Source of the DNA: Lachnospiraceae bacterium
Lineage (GTDB): Bacteria; Bacillota; Clostridia; Lachnospirales; Lachnospiraceae
DNA: 64,000 bases
Direction of reading: 5' to 3'
Assembly: GCA_030825115.1 (NCBI GenBank)
Contig: JAPJQL010000002.1
Location: forward strand, 62,001 to 126,000
Shown: piece after piece, positions 16,970 through 25,115 of the stretch
Numbering within the stretch: position 1 is the first letter of the stretch
How the letters are laid out: every line of letters begins with the position of its first letter
Notes under the pieces: model-generated
Databases searched by the model: none
What the model was told of the DNA's origin: nothing
What the model saw: only the letters and a program-made list of their open reading frames with translations
Made by a program: the position numbers and the translations under genes

Positions 16970-16998
16970 ACTATACTATAATTGCCGGAAAATGTAAA
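16970..16998 (-). promoter_or_regulatory. Promoter of the surface-polysaccharide operon
   Basis: TTTACA (16993-16998) and TATAGT (16970-16975), 17 bp apart on the minus strand, give a leader of about 30 bases before glf. All genes from glf to the fusion protein are co-directional with overlaps or short gaps, so this can drive the whole 15.6-kb operon. Confidence 0.75.
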
Positions 16999-17014
16999 CT
17001 TACACAAACATGAA

Positions 17015-17038
17015 CGGCAGCTTCCCAGCTCTTTGCCG
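17015..17038 (-). terminator. Weak hairpin after the lipoprotein gene
   Basis: CGGCA...TGCCG with an inner AGCT/AGCT stem, 20 bases beyond the stop of the 17058 gene. On the minus strand it is followed only by a short T-rich tract, so termination is uncertain. The polysaccharide promoter starts just after it. Confidence 0.4.
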
Positions 17039-17057
17039 CGGACTAGACCCCAGCATA

Positions 17058-17939
17058 TCACCTGGCTATCCGGATCACATATGCCCCGCCATATGTATTA
17101 TACTCCCCTTCTGCCTCTACGTATCCCCGCCTCCCGCTCACACAGATAGCGGCATAGCAGATATTGTACTGTGTCCGCATACAGAAGTCCTGAAACTGCT
17201 CCTCGGTCAGCCATCCGGCAACCTGCCGATACTGTTCATCATATACATGGACATAAGAAAATTTCTCATTTTCCGGAAGCTGAATACGCAACACATGCCC
17301 CGGACCTTCCCCGTCCCCCATGCGTACCTCCGGAACCTCCTGTGCAATATCCAAAAGGAGGTCCTTTGCCTGCACAAAATCCCCATGTACCCAGCCGCCG
17401 CTCATATATTCCTTCACCCATTCCTGGCACCAGTACGGAACGATTGTTTCCTCTCCCAAGCGCAGGGTAAGTCTGTCCAGATACCCCAGAATCTGATCCA
17501 GTTTCCCACAGAGCGCTTCAATACTATCCCGGGAATCCAAAGTTCCCATCCCCATCACTTGAAAGTCCCCGTCAGACAGCCTCCACAGACCTCCATTGCT
17601 TTCAATCTGGTATTCCTCAAGGATTTCCCCATATTCTCCATAGACTCGGATTTCATAAGCCCGTCCTGCCGAAACCATCTCACCTGGAAGGGAATTGCCC
17701 AGCCCTTTCCGGCACCGTATGGACTTTAAAAGCCGTTCCACGGAAGCCAGACGGGAGTCCTCCGCATTTAAATCCACAAGGTCTTCCTCTGCCTTCCCAG
17801 CCTCGTCCCACTCTGTGATTGTCACGGAAATCCCTCCAACCAGCGCGTCCGGCTCCACAAGCGGCTGCGGCGCCAGTATCCGGCATCCCAGGACCACCGC
17901 GCACAGCAGCATAAGCCCAATGCAGAATCTTGCCTTCAT
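17058..17939 (-). CDS. Secreted or lipid-anchored protein of unknown function
   Basis: 293 residues that I do not recognise. The N-terminus MKARFCIGLMLLCAVVLGC is a signal segment with a lipobox-like VLGC (Cys at 19), so a lipoprotein is likely. The rest is soluble, rich in Asp/Glu, Gly and Tyr, with no membrane helix and several Cys residues near the C-terminus (FCMRTQYNICYAAICVSG). The gene lies between glnN's terminator and the polysaccharide promoter, facing the same way as both, and seems to be its own unit. Confidence 0.65.
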   Translation of the reverse strand: MKARFCIGLMLLCAVVLGCRILAPQPLVEPDALVGGISVTITEWDEAGKAEEDLVDLNAEDSRLASVERLLKSIRCRKGLGNSLPGEMVSAGRAYEIRVYGEYGEILEEYQIESNGGLWRLSDGDFQVMGMGTLDSRDSIEALCGKLDQILGYLDRLTLRLGEETIVPYWCQEWVKEYMSGGWVHGDFVQAKDLLLDIAQEVPEVRMGDGEGPGHVLRIQLPENEKFSYVHVYDEQYRQVAGWLTEEQFQDFCMRTQYNICYAAICVSGRRGYVEAEGEYNTYGGAYVIRIAR

Positions 17940-18066
17940 CTCCCATCCCCCCTTTCCATCTGCGCTGCGTCTTTTGTTATTACAACTATATCATATTCCC
18001 CAACACGGAAATTTAACATTTCCTTGCAAATTCAATAATATTTTAGTCAGGAACGCAAATCAAAAA

Positions 18067-18116
18067 ACCGTTTCCGGCAGAAAGGACCTGATAAAATCCT
18101 TTCCGCCAAAAACGGT
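18067..18116 (-). terminator. Intrinsic terminator of glnN
   Basis: A long inverted repeat (ACCGTTT..GAAAGGA and TCCTTTC..AAACGGT) starting 10 bases past the glnN stop. On the minus strand it is followed by a run of six T. Confidence 0.88.
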
Positions 18117-18125
18117 ATCGCATTC

Positions 18126-20243
18126 CTAAACCTCAAAAATCAAATCGCCATAGCTCGGGAACGGCCACAGATCCTTATCCACGATCATCTCCAGCTCGTC
18201 CGCCGGCCTGCGGAGCGCTTCCATCGCCGGAACCACCGAGTCGTGATATGCGTGCGCCTGTGCCATCGCCCCGCTGACTGCCGCAGATGCCTCAGTCGCG
18301 TCGATCAATGCAGACAATGCCACCTTCATATCGGACAGCAGCGCGGAAGTCTCGGTCAGAAGCTCTGTCTGCACGCTGGTATCCGCCTCCGGACAGGCAT
18401 TTTTCACCGCCACGAGAGAACCCGCCAGCTGGGTCGTATATTTGATGACAGCCGGGATGATCTGCTTGCTCGCCATATCGATCATCGTCCGCGCCTCGAT
18501 GTTGATGACCTTGGAGTACGCCTCGTACTCCACCTCTGCCCTGGACTCCAGCTCCGCCCTCGTAAACACGCCGAATTCCTCATACAGCTTCACTGCTTTT
18601 TCGGTCGTCAGGGCCGGGATTGCTTCGACCATCGATCTGATGTCAGGCAGACCGCGTCTTTTTGCTTCCTCCACCCAGGCATCGGAATAACCGTTGCCGT
18701 TGAAGATGATCCGTCTGTGCTCCTTCAGCAGCTTCTTGATCAGGTCATGGACTGCGGTATCAAAATCATCGGCTGCCTCTAAAAGGTCGGCCGCCTCCTT
18801 GAAGGATTCTGCCACAATGGTGTTTAACACCACATTCGGAGAAGCCACGGAGTCAGAAGAACCTACCATACGGAACTCAAACTTGTTGCCGGTAAATGCA
18901 AACGGGGAGGTTCTGTTCCGGTCGGTCGCATCCTTATCCAGATCCGGCAGCGTTGCGACGCCGGTCTTTAACGTTCCGCCCTTCTTGGAGTGGGTCGCCT
19001 CGCCGGTACTGCAAAGCTGGTCGATCACGTCCTCCAGCTGCTCGCCCAGGAACACGGATATGATCGCAGGCGGGGCCTCATTCGCGCCAAGCCGCTGGTC
19101 GTTGCCCACATCGGCCGCAGATTCGCGCAGCAGGTCCGCGTGAAGATCGACCGCTTTTAAGATGCATGCAAGCACCAGAAGGAACTGGATATTTTCATGG
19201 GGCGTCTCTCCCGGGCTCAGCAGGTTTACCCCGTCGTCGGAGATCAAAGACCAGTTGTTATGCTTGCCGGAGCCATTGACTCCTGCGAACGGCTTCTCAT
19301 GAAGCAGGCAGGTCAGCCCGTGGCGGCCGGCCACTTTTTTCAAGGTCTCCATCACCATCTGGTTGTGGTCTACCGCCAGGTTGCCCTGGTCGTAGATCGG
19401 CGCTAACTCATGCTGCGCCGGAGCGACCTCGTTGTGCTGGGTCTTGGCGGTAACGCCCAGTTTCCACAGCTCTTCGTTCACTTCTTTCATATAGGAACCG
19501 ATCCTCTCGCGGATGGCGCCGAAGTAATGGTCCTCCAGCTCCTGCCCCTTCGGCGGCATTGCGCCAAACAGGGTGCGTCCCGCGTAGATCAGGTCTTTTC
19601 TCTGTAAATATTTGGCTCTGTCCACCAGGAAATATTCCTGCTCCGGCCCGACGGACGGACACACACGCTTTGCCGTGGTGTTGCCAAATAACCGTAAAAT
19701 CCTCAGGGACTGGATATCGATCGCCTGCATGGAGCGGAGAAGCGGGGTCTTCTGGTCCAGGGCCTCGCCCTTATAGGAACAGAATGCAGTCGGGATGCAG
19801 AGCGTGACGCCGATCGCATCTTCTCTCAAGAACGCCGGAGAGGTACAGTCCCATGCGGTATATCCTCTCGCCTCAAAGGTAGCGCGAAGACCGCCTGATG
19901 GGAAGGAAGAAGCGTCCGGCTCGCCCTTGATCAGTTCTTTTCCCGAAAACTCCATGATGACCTTGCCTTCTGCGTCCGGCGCGGAGATAAACGAATCATG
20001 CTTCTCGGCGGTAACTCCGGTCAGCGGCTGGAACCAGTGGGAATAGTGGGTCGCCCCTCTCTCAATCGCCCAGTCTTTCATCGCATGAGCCACTACATCT
20101 GCGATCGACGGGTCGATCTCGGCCCCATCCTCAATCGTCTTTTTCATCTTCTTAAAGACGCTCTTAGGCAGGCGCTCTTTCATCACGGTCTCATTGAACA
20201 CGTTCTTGCCGAAAATCTCTGCAACATTTACGATTTCGCTCAT
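18126..20243 (-). CDS. glnN: Glutamine synthetase type III
   Basis: About 705 residues, the typical size of GSIII (the classical GSI is about 450). Recognisable blocks are FPSGGLRATFEARGYTAWDCTSPAF, PSVGPEQEYFLVD, TAKTQHNEVAPAQHELAP and GVNGSGKHNNWS, which hold the metal and substrate residues of the family. It makes glutamine from glutamate, ammonia and ATP in the cytoplasm. ATG 20243 (MSEIVNVAEIFG) is preceded by AGGAAGGA; the frame extends 22 codons further upstream but without a ribosome site. An intrinsic-terminator-like hairpin lies in the leader (20337-20375), directly after a candidate promoter, so attenuation is possible. Confidence 0.96.
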   Translation of the reverse strand: MSEIVNVAEIFGKNVFNETVMKERLPKSVFKKMKKTIEDGAEIDPSIADVVAHAMKDWAIERGATHYSHWFQPLTGVTAEKHDSFISAPDAEGKVIMEFSGKELIKGEPDASSFPSGGLRATFEARGYTAWDCTSPAFLREDAIGVTLCIPTAFCSYKGEALDQKTPLLRSMQAIDIQSLRILRLFGNTTAKRVCPSVGPEQEYFLVDRAKYLQRKDLIYAGRTLFGAMPPKGQELEDHYFGAIRERIGSYMKEVNEELWKLGVTAKTQHNEVAPAQHELAPIYDQGNLAVDHNQMVMETLKKVAGRHGLTCLLHEKPFAGVNGSGKHNNWSLISDDGVNLLSPGETPHENIQFLLVLACILKAVDLHADLLRESAADVGNDQRLGANEAPPAIISVFLGEQLEDVIDQLCSTGEATHSKKGGTLKTGVATLPDLDKDATDRNRTSPFAFTGNKFEFRMVGSSDSVASPNVVLNTIVAESFKEAADLLEAADDFDTAVHDLIKKLLKEHRRIIFNGNGYSDAWVEEAKRRGLPDIRSMVEAIPALTTEKAVKLYEEFGVFTRAELESRAEVEYEAYSKVINIEARTMIDMASKQIIPAVIKYTTQLAGSLVAVKNACPEADTSVQTELLTETSALLSDMKVALSALIDATEASAAVSGAMAQAHAYHDSVVPAMEALRRPADELEMIVDKDLWPFPSYGDLIFEV

Positions 20244-20336
20244 AAATTCTTTCCTTCCTCTCACTAGAATTCCCGTTCCCGGTCTTCTCGTAATCCTTAA
20301 TTTGCTCATCTTTTTTAAGCCGTACTTCCAGGCGAT

Positions 20337-20375
20337 AAAAAAATGGTGTTCTCCTTATGAAAGAAGAACACCATT
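20337..20375 (-). terminator. Terminator-like hairpin between fba and glnN
   Basis: AATGGTGTTCT (20342-20352) pairs with AGAACACCATT (20365-20375); inner pairing leaves a 4-base loop. On the minus strand seven T follow, so it is a good intrinsic terminator. It could end fba transcripts (105 bases past its stop) or act as an attenuator of glnN, since a candidate promoter ends only about 10 bases before it. Confidence 0.8.
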
Positions 20376-20385
20376 GTCCCTTACT

Positions 20386-20414
20386 AAAATATCCTATCTC
20401 CTCTTAAAATGCAA
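20386..20414 (-). promoter_or_regulatory. Candidate glnN promoter upstream of the leader hairpin
   Basis: TTGCAT (20409-20414) and TATTTT (20386-20391) with a 17-bp spacer on the minus strand. Transcription would begin around 20379, immediately before the hairpin at 20337-20375. I found no better promoter between the hairpin and the glnN ATG. Confidence 0.5.
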
Positions 20415-20479
20415 GCACTTTTTAGAGGAATCAGGCAATTCGTAAGATTGCACAAAAGAATGGTGAAAATCAGCCTGGA

Positions 20480-21343
20480 TTACGCTTTTCCTACCGAACC
20501 GAACAGTTCCATCTTCTCTTTTACCGTTGCCTTGATCGCCTCGGTGCCCGGCGCAAGCAGTTTACGCGGGTCAAAGCCCTTGCCCTGCTGGTCCTTGCCT
20601 GCCTCGATGTACTCGCGGGTAGCTGCCGCGAAGGATAACTGGCACTCGGTATTTACGTTGATCTTTGCAACGCCAAGATCGATGGCTTTCTTAATCATAT
20701 CTGCCGGGATTCCGGTACCGCCGTGAAGAACCAGAGGCATAGCGCCTGTCTTCTCCTGTACGGCTGCCAGGGTCTCAAAGCTCAGGCCCTTCCAGTTCTC
20801 CGGATACTTGCCGTGGATATTGCCGATGCCTGCTGCCAGGAAATCGATGCCCAGGTCTGCGATCGCCTTGCACTCGTTCGGGTCTGCACACTCGCCTGCG
20901 CCCACTACGCCGTCTTCCTCGCCGCCGATCGAACCAACCTCTGCCTCGATGGAGATGCCTTTTTCATGGCACATCTTCACCAGCTCGGTGGTCTTTGCCA
21001 CGTTCTCTTCAATCGGGTAATGAGAACCGTCAAACATAACGGAGGAGAATCCTGCCTCGATGCATTTTACACAGCCGTCAAAGCTGCCGTGGTCCAGATG
21101 CAGAGCCACCGGCACGGTGATGCCCATATCTTTCATCATACCGTTCACCATACCTACTACTGCGTGATAACCGGTCATGTACTTGCCTGCACCCTCGGAT
21201 ACGCCCAGGATCACCGGGGAGTTCAGCTCCTGCGCCGTAGCCAGGATCGCCTTGGTCCACTCCAGGTTGTTGATGTTGAACTGTCCTACTGCATAGTGTC
21301 CTTCTTTTGCTTTTTTGAGCATTTCTGTTGCGGATACTAACAT
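20480..21343 (-). CDS. fba: Class II fructose-1,6-bisphosphate aldolase
   Basis: 287 residues. LHLDHGS (zinc ligand His and the catalytic Asp region), SVMFDGSHYP, EAEVGSIGGEEDGVVG and LHGGTGIP are the class II aldolase signatures. It cleaves fructose-1,6-bisphosphate to dihydroxyacetone phosphate and glyceraldehyde-3-phosphate in glycolysis; a tagatose-bisphosphate specificity cannot be fully excluded. ATG 21343 (MLVSATEMLKKA) follows GGAGG at 9 bases. It has its own near-consensus promoter and a GC-rich leader of about 130 bases. Confidence 0.95.
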   Translation of the reverse strand: MLVSATEMLKKAKEGHYAVGQFNINNLEWTKAILATAQELNSPVILGVSEGAGKYMTGYHAVVGMVNGMMKDMGITVPVALHLDHGSFDGCVKCIEAGFSSVMFDGSHYPIEENVAKTTELVKMCHEKGISIEAEVGSIGGEEDGVVGAGECADPNECKAIADLGIDFLAAGIGNIHGKYPENWKGLSFETLAAVQEKTGAMPLVLHGGTGIPADMIKKAIDLGVAKINVNTECQLSFAAATREYIEAGKDQQGKGFDPRKLLAPGTEAIKATVKEKMELFGSVGKA

Positions 21344-21483
21344 GATAGAAACCTCCATTTCATTATTTATACTCTTTGCTTCTGAGCCTGAGCTCCGCAG
21401 TGTACCCCGGCTCCGCTTCGCTGCGCGTCCCGGCCGCGGGCTTCGCCCTATGAAAAAAAGCAGCGCTCATTGCCTACACGTAC

Positions 21484-21512
21484 ATTATAATACATTTTCC
21501 CGCATTTGTGAA
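21484..21512 (-). promoter_or_regulatory. Promoter of fba
   Basis: TTCACA (21507-21512), 17-bp spacer, TATAAT (21484-21489) on the minus strand; one mismatch to sigma-A consensus. The transcribed leader (about 21477 to 21344) includes a GC-rich stretch at 21391-21450 able to fold. Confidence 0.85.
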
Positions 21513-21538
21513 GCGAAAGTTTGTCTATTTTTTAACAA

Positions 21539-23032
21539 TTAGTTATCCAGCCCAAGGATACCGGCTACCGTACTCTCCATCTCATCCACATCACACTGGA
21601 TATCATGGCGGATCTGTGCATTGCGGATCTCCTCCACCGCATTCGGGATCTCCACCCCGGACGCTTTGCACAGCTCATCGATGATCGCAAACTCATCCTT
21701 GTCCCCCTGATCGCCGAACACGGCGTCCATCACGCTGCGGGAGAACTTATACGGGCTGGCGGTTGAAGCAATGACGGTCGGGGTCTTATCCCCTGTCTCC
21801 TCTGCATAGCGGTTATAAACCGTGGCCGCCACGCCGGTGTGCGTATCGATCATATACCCGGTGTCGTCATAGATCTTTTTGATCGTCGCCGCATTCTCCT
21901 CCTGCGTAGCAAAGCCGCCTGCAAAATCTGCCATCTTTTCCCGCATCGCGTCGGTGACTGTGTATGCCCCCGCCGCAGACAAATCTTCCATCAGCTTCGC
22001 ATTTGCCTTTGCATCGCATCCGGTACTCAGATAGATCAGCCGCTCTAAGTTGCTGGAAATCAGAATATCCATAGACGGGGAGTTGGTCAGGATAAACTCT
22101 CTCTTCTTATCATATGTGCCTGTCTGGAAGAAATCAAACAGCACCTTGTTGTCATTGGACGCACAGATCAGGGTCTTGATCGGAACGCCGATCTGCTTTG
22201 CAAAATACGCCGCCAAAATATTGCCAAAGTTTCCGGTCGGTACGGTCACGTTGATCAGGTCGCCGTTTTTGATCTCCTCGTTCTGAACCAGCCTGGCATA
22301 CGCATATACATAATATACGATCTGCGGGACCAGTCTTCCTATATTAATAGAATTTGCGGAAGAAAGCTGGAATCCCTTATCAGCCAGCTTCGCCTCAAAT
22401 TCACGGTCGCCAAATATCTTCTTCACTCCGGTCTGAGCGTCATCAAAATTGCCATGAATCGCCACGACGCTTGTATTATCCCCTTTTTGGGTCACCATCT
22501 GCAGCTCCTGGACCCTGCTCACGCCGCCCTTTGGATAGAACACGATGATCCTGGTTCCCGGCACATCTGCAAATCCTGCCATCGCCGCCTTTCCGGTGTC
22601 TCCGGAGGTTGCAGTCAGGATGACGATCTCATTCTCCACATGGTTCTTTTTGGCGGAAGTCGTCATCAGATAAGGAAGGATGGACAGAGCCATATCCTTA
22701 AACGCGATCGTGCTTCCGTGGAACAGCTCCAGATAGTATGCCCCGTCCGCTTTCACGAGTGGAACGATCTCCTCCGTATCAAACTTGCTGTCATAGGCAG
22801 AATTGATACAGAAACGAAGTTCCTCTTCCGTAAAATCTGTCAGGAAAAGCTTCATGACCTGGTAAGCCGTCTCCTGATATGTCATGTCCGCCAGCTTCTC
22901 CATCGGAACATCCAGTTTCGGAATTGCATCCGGCATAAACAGCCCGCCGTCAACAGACAGTCCTTTTAAAATTGCCTGGGAAGCAGTCAGCCCGCTCTCC
23001 CCGCCTCTCGTACTCTGATAAGATACCTTCAT
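21539..23032 (-). CDS. thrC: Threonine synthase
   Basis: 497 residues, the longer Clostridia/yeast-like type. The N-terminal YQSTRG, the PLP-lysine block FHGSTIAFKDMALS, and TATSGDTGKAAMAGFADVPGTRIIVFYPKGGVS are diagnostic. It converts O-phosphohomoserine to threonine. It stands alone with its own promoter; no other threonine-pathway gene is in the window. The ATG follows AAAGGA. Confidence 0.96.
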   Translation of the reverse strand: MKVSYQSTRGGESGLTASQAILKGLSVDGGLFMPDAIPKLDVPMEKLADMTYQETAYQVMKLFLTDFTEEELRFCINSAYDSKFDTEEIVPLVKADGAYYLELFHGSTIAFKDMALSILPYLMTTSAKKNHVENEIVILTATSGDTGKAAMAGFADVPGTRIIVFYPKGGVSRVQELQMVTQKGDNTSVVAIHGNFDDAQTGVKKIFGDREFEAKLADKGFQLSSANSINIGRLVPQIVYYVYAYARLVQNEEIKNGDLINVTVPTGNFGNILAAYFAKQIGVPIKTLICASNDNKVLFDFFQTGTYDKKREFILTNSPSMDILISSNLERLIYLSTGCDAKANAKLMEDLSAAGAYTVTDAMREKMADFAGGFATQEENAATIKKIYDDTGYMIDTHTGVAATVYNRYAEETGDKTPTVIASTASPYKFSRSVMDAVFGDQGDKDEFAIIDELCKASGVEIPNAVEEIRNAQIRHDIQCDVDEMESTVAGILGLDN

Positions 23033-23112
23033 GGGTTTATTCCTTTCTATACGCCGTATTTACGCTATAGTCTTATAGAAGCAATAACTTAGTCTGCGGT
23101 GCGTTTTCGTAG

Positions 23113-23141
23113 ATTGTAACACACTTTATTACGGTGCGCAA
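23113..23141 (-). promoter_or_regulatory. Promoter of thrC
   Basis: TTGCGC (23136-23141) and TACAAT (23113-23118), 17 bp apart on the minus strand, about 75 bases before the start. The thrC-transporter gap (23033-23371) otherwise holds the divergent promoter at 23218 and a leader hairpin; no T-box is visible. Confidence 0.65.
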
Positions 23142-23217
23142 GCGCAGTCTGCGGAATGCCCACAAGTCAAAAGTTGTAGTGTTCCCAGTAAAAATATTGT
23201 AAATTTTCGCGAAACTA

Positions 23218-23246
23218 TTGACTTTTCGTTTTTCAAAGCATATAAT
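23218..23246 (+). promoter_or_regulatory. Promoter of the amino-acid ABC transporter operon
   Basis: TTGACT (23218-23223), 17-bp spacer, TATAAT (23241-23246) on the plus strand; near-consensus. The leader to the first ATG is about 120 bases. Confidence 0.88.
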
Positions 23247-23291
23247 GCTTAAAAAGCAACACGTTAATTTCATAAAGCAGTAAGAGCAAAG

Positions 23292-23332
23292 GCGCTCAGT
23301 TCCCCCCTATCCTCAGGGGGCGTTCTGGGCGC
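23292..23332 (+). other. Leader hairpin of the ABC transporter operon
   Basis: GCGCTCAG (23292-23299) pairs with CTGGGCGC (23325-23332) and an inner CCCCC with GGGGG. No T-run follows directly, so it is more likely an RNA-stability or processing element than a terminator. Confidence 0.5.
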
Positions 23333-23371
23333 TTATTTATATCGTTCTATCGTAGAAAGGTGGTAAGGATT

Positions 23372-24094
23372 ATGATTAAAGTGGAAAATTTAAAGAAAAA
23401 CTTTGGCAATCTGGAGGTACTCAAAGACATCAACCTGACTGTGGAAGAGGGCGAGAAGCTGGTTATCATCGGTCCTTCCGGCAGCGGCAAGAGCACCCTG
23501 ATCCGCTGCATGAACTTCTTAGAAGAGCCGACAGCCGGAGAGGTATACATCAATGACCAGCTGCTGACAAAAAAGAACCGCGGCGAGATGGCGAAGAACT
23601 ATTCTTCCATGGTGTTCCAGCAGTTCAACCTCTACCCGCACATGACCGTATTGCAGAACCTGACCCTGGCGCCGATGAAGTTACAAAAAGTACCGAAAAA
23701 AGAAGCGGAGGAAAATGCCATGAAGTATTTAGAGCGCGTAGGGCTGGCCGACAAGGCAGACGCCTATCCGCAGAACTTATCCGGCGGACAGCAGCAGCGT
23801 GTAGCGATCGCCCGCGCCCTGTGTACCAAACAGAAACTGATCCTGTTTGATGAGCCGACTTCCGCGCTTGACCCGGAGATGGTTCAGGAAGTTCTCGATG
23901 TTATGGTCGGGCTTTCCCAGGAGAATATCACGATGGTATGCGTAACCCATGAGATGGGCTTTGCAAGACAGGTGGCAGACCGTGTGATCTTCATGGACGA
24001 CGGCACGATCGTAGAGGAAGGCACCCCGGAACACTTCTTCACCAACCCGGAGAACGAGAGAACGAAAGCATTCTTAAGCAAGATTTTACATTAG
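23372..24094 (+). CDS. glnQ: Polar amino-acid ABC transporter ATPase
   Basis: 240 residues. Walker A GPSGSGKST, Q-loop FQQFNLYPHMTVLQN, signature LSGGQQQRVAIARAL, Walker B LILFDEPTSALDPEMV and the H-loop VTHEM are all intact, as in GlnQ/ArtP-type ATPases. ATG 23372 has GGTGG upstream; a GTG 12 bases earlier opens the same frame. It is the first gene of a four-gene uptake operon followed by the binding protein and two permeases, and would energise glutamate/glutamine-type uptake at the inner face of the membrane. Confidence 0.95.
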   Translation: MIKVENLKKNFGNLEVLKDINLTVEEGEKLVIIGPSGSGKSTLIRCMNFLEEPTAGEVYINDQLLTKKNRGEMAKNYSSMVFQQFNLYPHMTVLQNLTLAPMKLQKVPKKEAEENAMKYLERVGLADKADAYPQNLSGGQQQRVAIARALCTKQKLILFDEPTSALDPEMVQEVLDVMVGLSQENITMVCVTHEMGFARQVADRVIFMDDGTIVEEGTPEHFFTNPENERTKAFLSKILH

Positions 24095-24115
24095 AGCGTT
24101 TCACGGAGCATCCTG

Positions 24116-24174
24116 CTAACTGAGGTTCTTTTCGGCTTCGGCCAGAGAGCCTTCTGATATAGTTAGAATTTTCA
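24116..24174 (+). other. Intercistronic hairpin with UUCG tetraloop
   Basis: CTAACT (24116-24121) pairs with AGTTAG (24161-24166). The apical part is GGC-TTCG-GCC, the extra-stable UUCG loop. It is followed by AATTTTC. It lies between the ATPase and binding-protein genes and could be a partial terminator or an RNA-end protector that sets the relative yield of the binding protein. Confidence 0.6.
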
Positions 24175-24194
24175 AAAAAGAGGAGGAAACAATT

Positions 24195-25112
24195 ATGAAA
24201 AAAACGATGAAAACAAGTGCCTTACTCATGGCTGCCGCAATGATGGCGTCCGCTGCCTTAACAGGATGCGGAGGCTCTGATCCGGCTCCGGCTGCCACAA
24301 CTGCCGCTGCTGCTGCCGACACCACTGCTGCCGACACCACCGCCGCTGCAGGTGATACCGCTTCTTCAGGCGACGTGAGTGCAGATGTCCAGAAGATCAT
24401 CGATGCCGGCGTTTTAAAAGTAGGTTCCAAGGTTGACGTTCCGAAGTTCGGTCTGCAGAATACTGCTACCGGAGAGATGGAAGGCGTCGAGGTTGACCTG
24501 GCTTATGAAATCGCAGGAAAGATTTTCGGATGCACCGCTGAAGAAGCAAAAGAGAAAAAACTGGTCGCTTTCCAGGGCGTTACCGCCAAGACCAGAGGTC
24601 CGCTGATCGACAACGGCGAGGTAGATATGGTAATCGCTACCTACACCATCACCCCGGAGAGAAAAGAGACCTGGAACTTCTCATCCCCGTACTACACCGA
24701 CGCGGTTGGCCTGATGGTGCTGAAGGATTCCGGCATCAACTCCATCGAGGATCTGGATGGCAAAGTCATCGCCGTATCCCAGGGTTCGACCACCAAGGAC
24801 GGCTTTAGAAAATATGTTCAGGAAAAGGGCATCAATGTAAATCCGGAGTTTGAGGAATTTGATGGCTATCCGTCTATGGCTGCCGCTCTTGCAACTAAGA
24901 ATGTAGATGTATTCTCCGTAGACCGCGCAATCCTTGCAGGCTACAACGATGATACCACGGTTATCCTGGAAGACCGCTTCGCAGAGCAGGAATACGGCGT
25001 AGCATCCAAACTGGATAACAAAGGCCTTGCAGAGCTGGTAGAGAGTGTCGTAAGCGACTTAAAATCCAGCGGCAAGATGGACGAAATGCTGAAAGGTTGG
25101 GGAATCGAGTAA
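24195..25112 (+). CDS. Polar amino-acid ABC transporter substrate-binding lipoprotein
   Basis: 305 residues. The signal peptide MKKTMKTSALLMAAAMMASAALTGC ends in a clear lipobox (LTGC). A low-complexity Ala/Thr/Asp linker follows (about 30-60), then a family 3 periplasmic-binding fold beginning at VLKVGSKVDVPKFGLQN with GVEVDLAYEIAGKI. The ligand-contact style (RGPLIDNGEVDMVIATYTITPERK) matches glutamate/glutamine/aspartate binding proteins such as GluB. It captures substrate outside the cell for the permeases encoded downstream. A GGAGG site precedes the ATG. Confidence 0.93.
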   Translation: MKKTMKTSALLMAAAMMASAALTGCGGSDPAPAATTAAAAADTTAADTTAAAGDTASSGDVSADVQKIIDAGVLKVGSKVDVPKFGLQNTATGEMEGVEVDLAYEIAGKIFGCTAEEAKEKKLVAFQGVTAKTRGPLIDNGEVDMVIATYTITPERKETWNFSSPYYTDAVGLMVLKDSGINSIEDLDGKVIAVSQGSTTKDGFRKYVQEKGINVNPEFEEFDGYPSMAAALATKNVDVFSVDRAILAGYNDDTTVILEDRFAEQEYGVASKLDNKGLAELVESVVSDLKSSGKMDEMLKGWGIE

Positions 25113-25115
25113 CTT

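Noticed and set aside
21391..21450. GC-rich stretch in the fba leader as a mobile repeat
   Set aside because: No second copy or terminal repeats are seen in the window; it is just foldable leader sequence.
23073..23273. 66-codon minus-strand frame in the thrC-transporter gap
   Set aside because: It covers both divergent promoters and has no ribosome site.
23292..23332. Leader hairpin as an intrinsic terminator or riboswitch
   Set aside because: No T-run follows and no known riboswitch consensus was recognised; listed as a plain hairpin.
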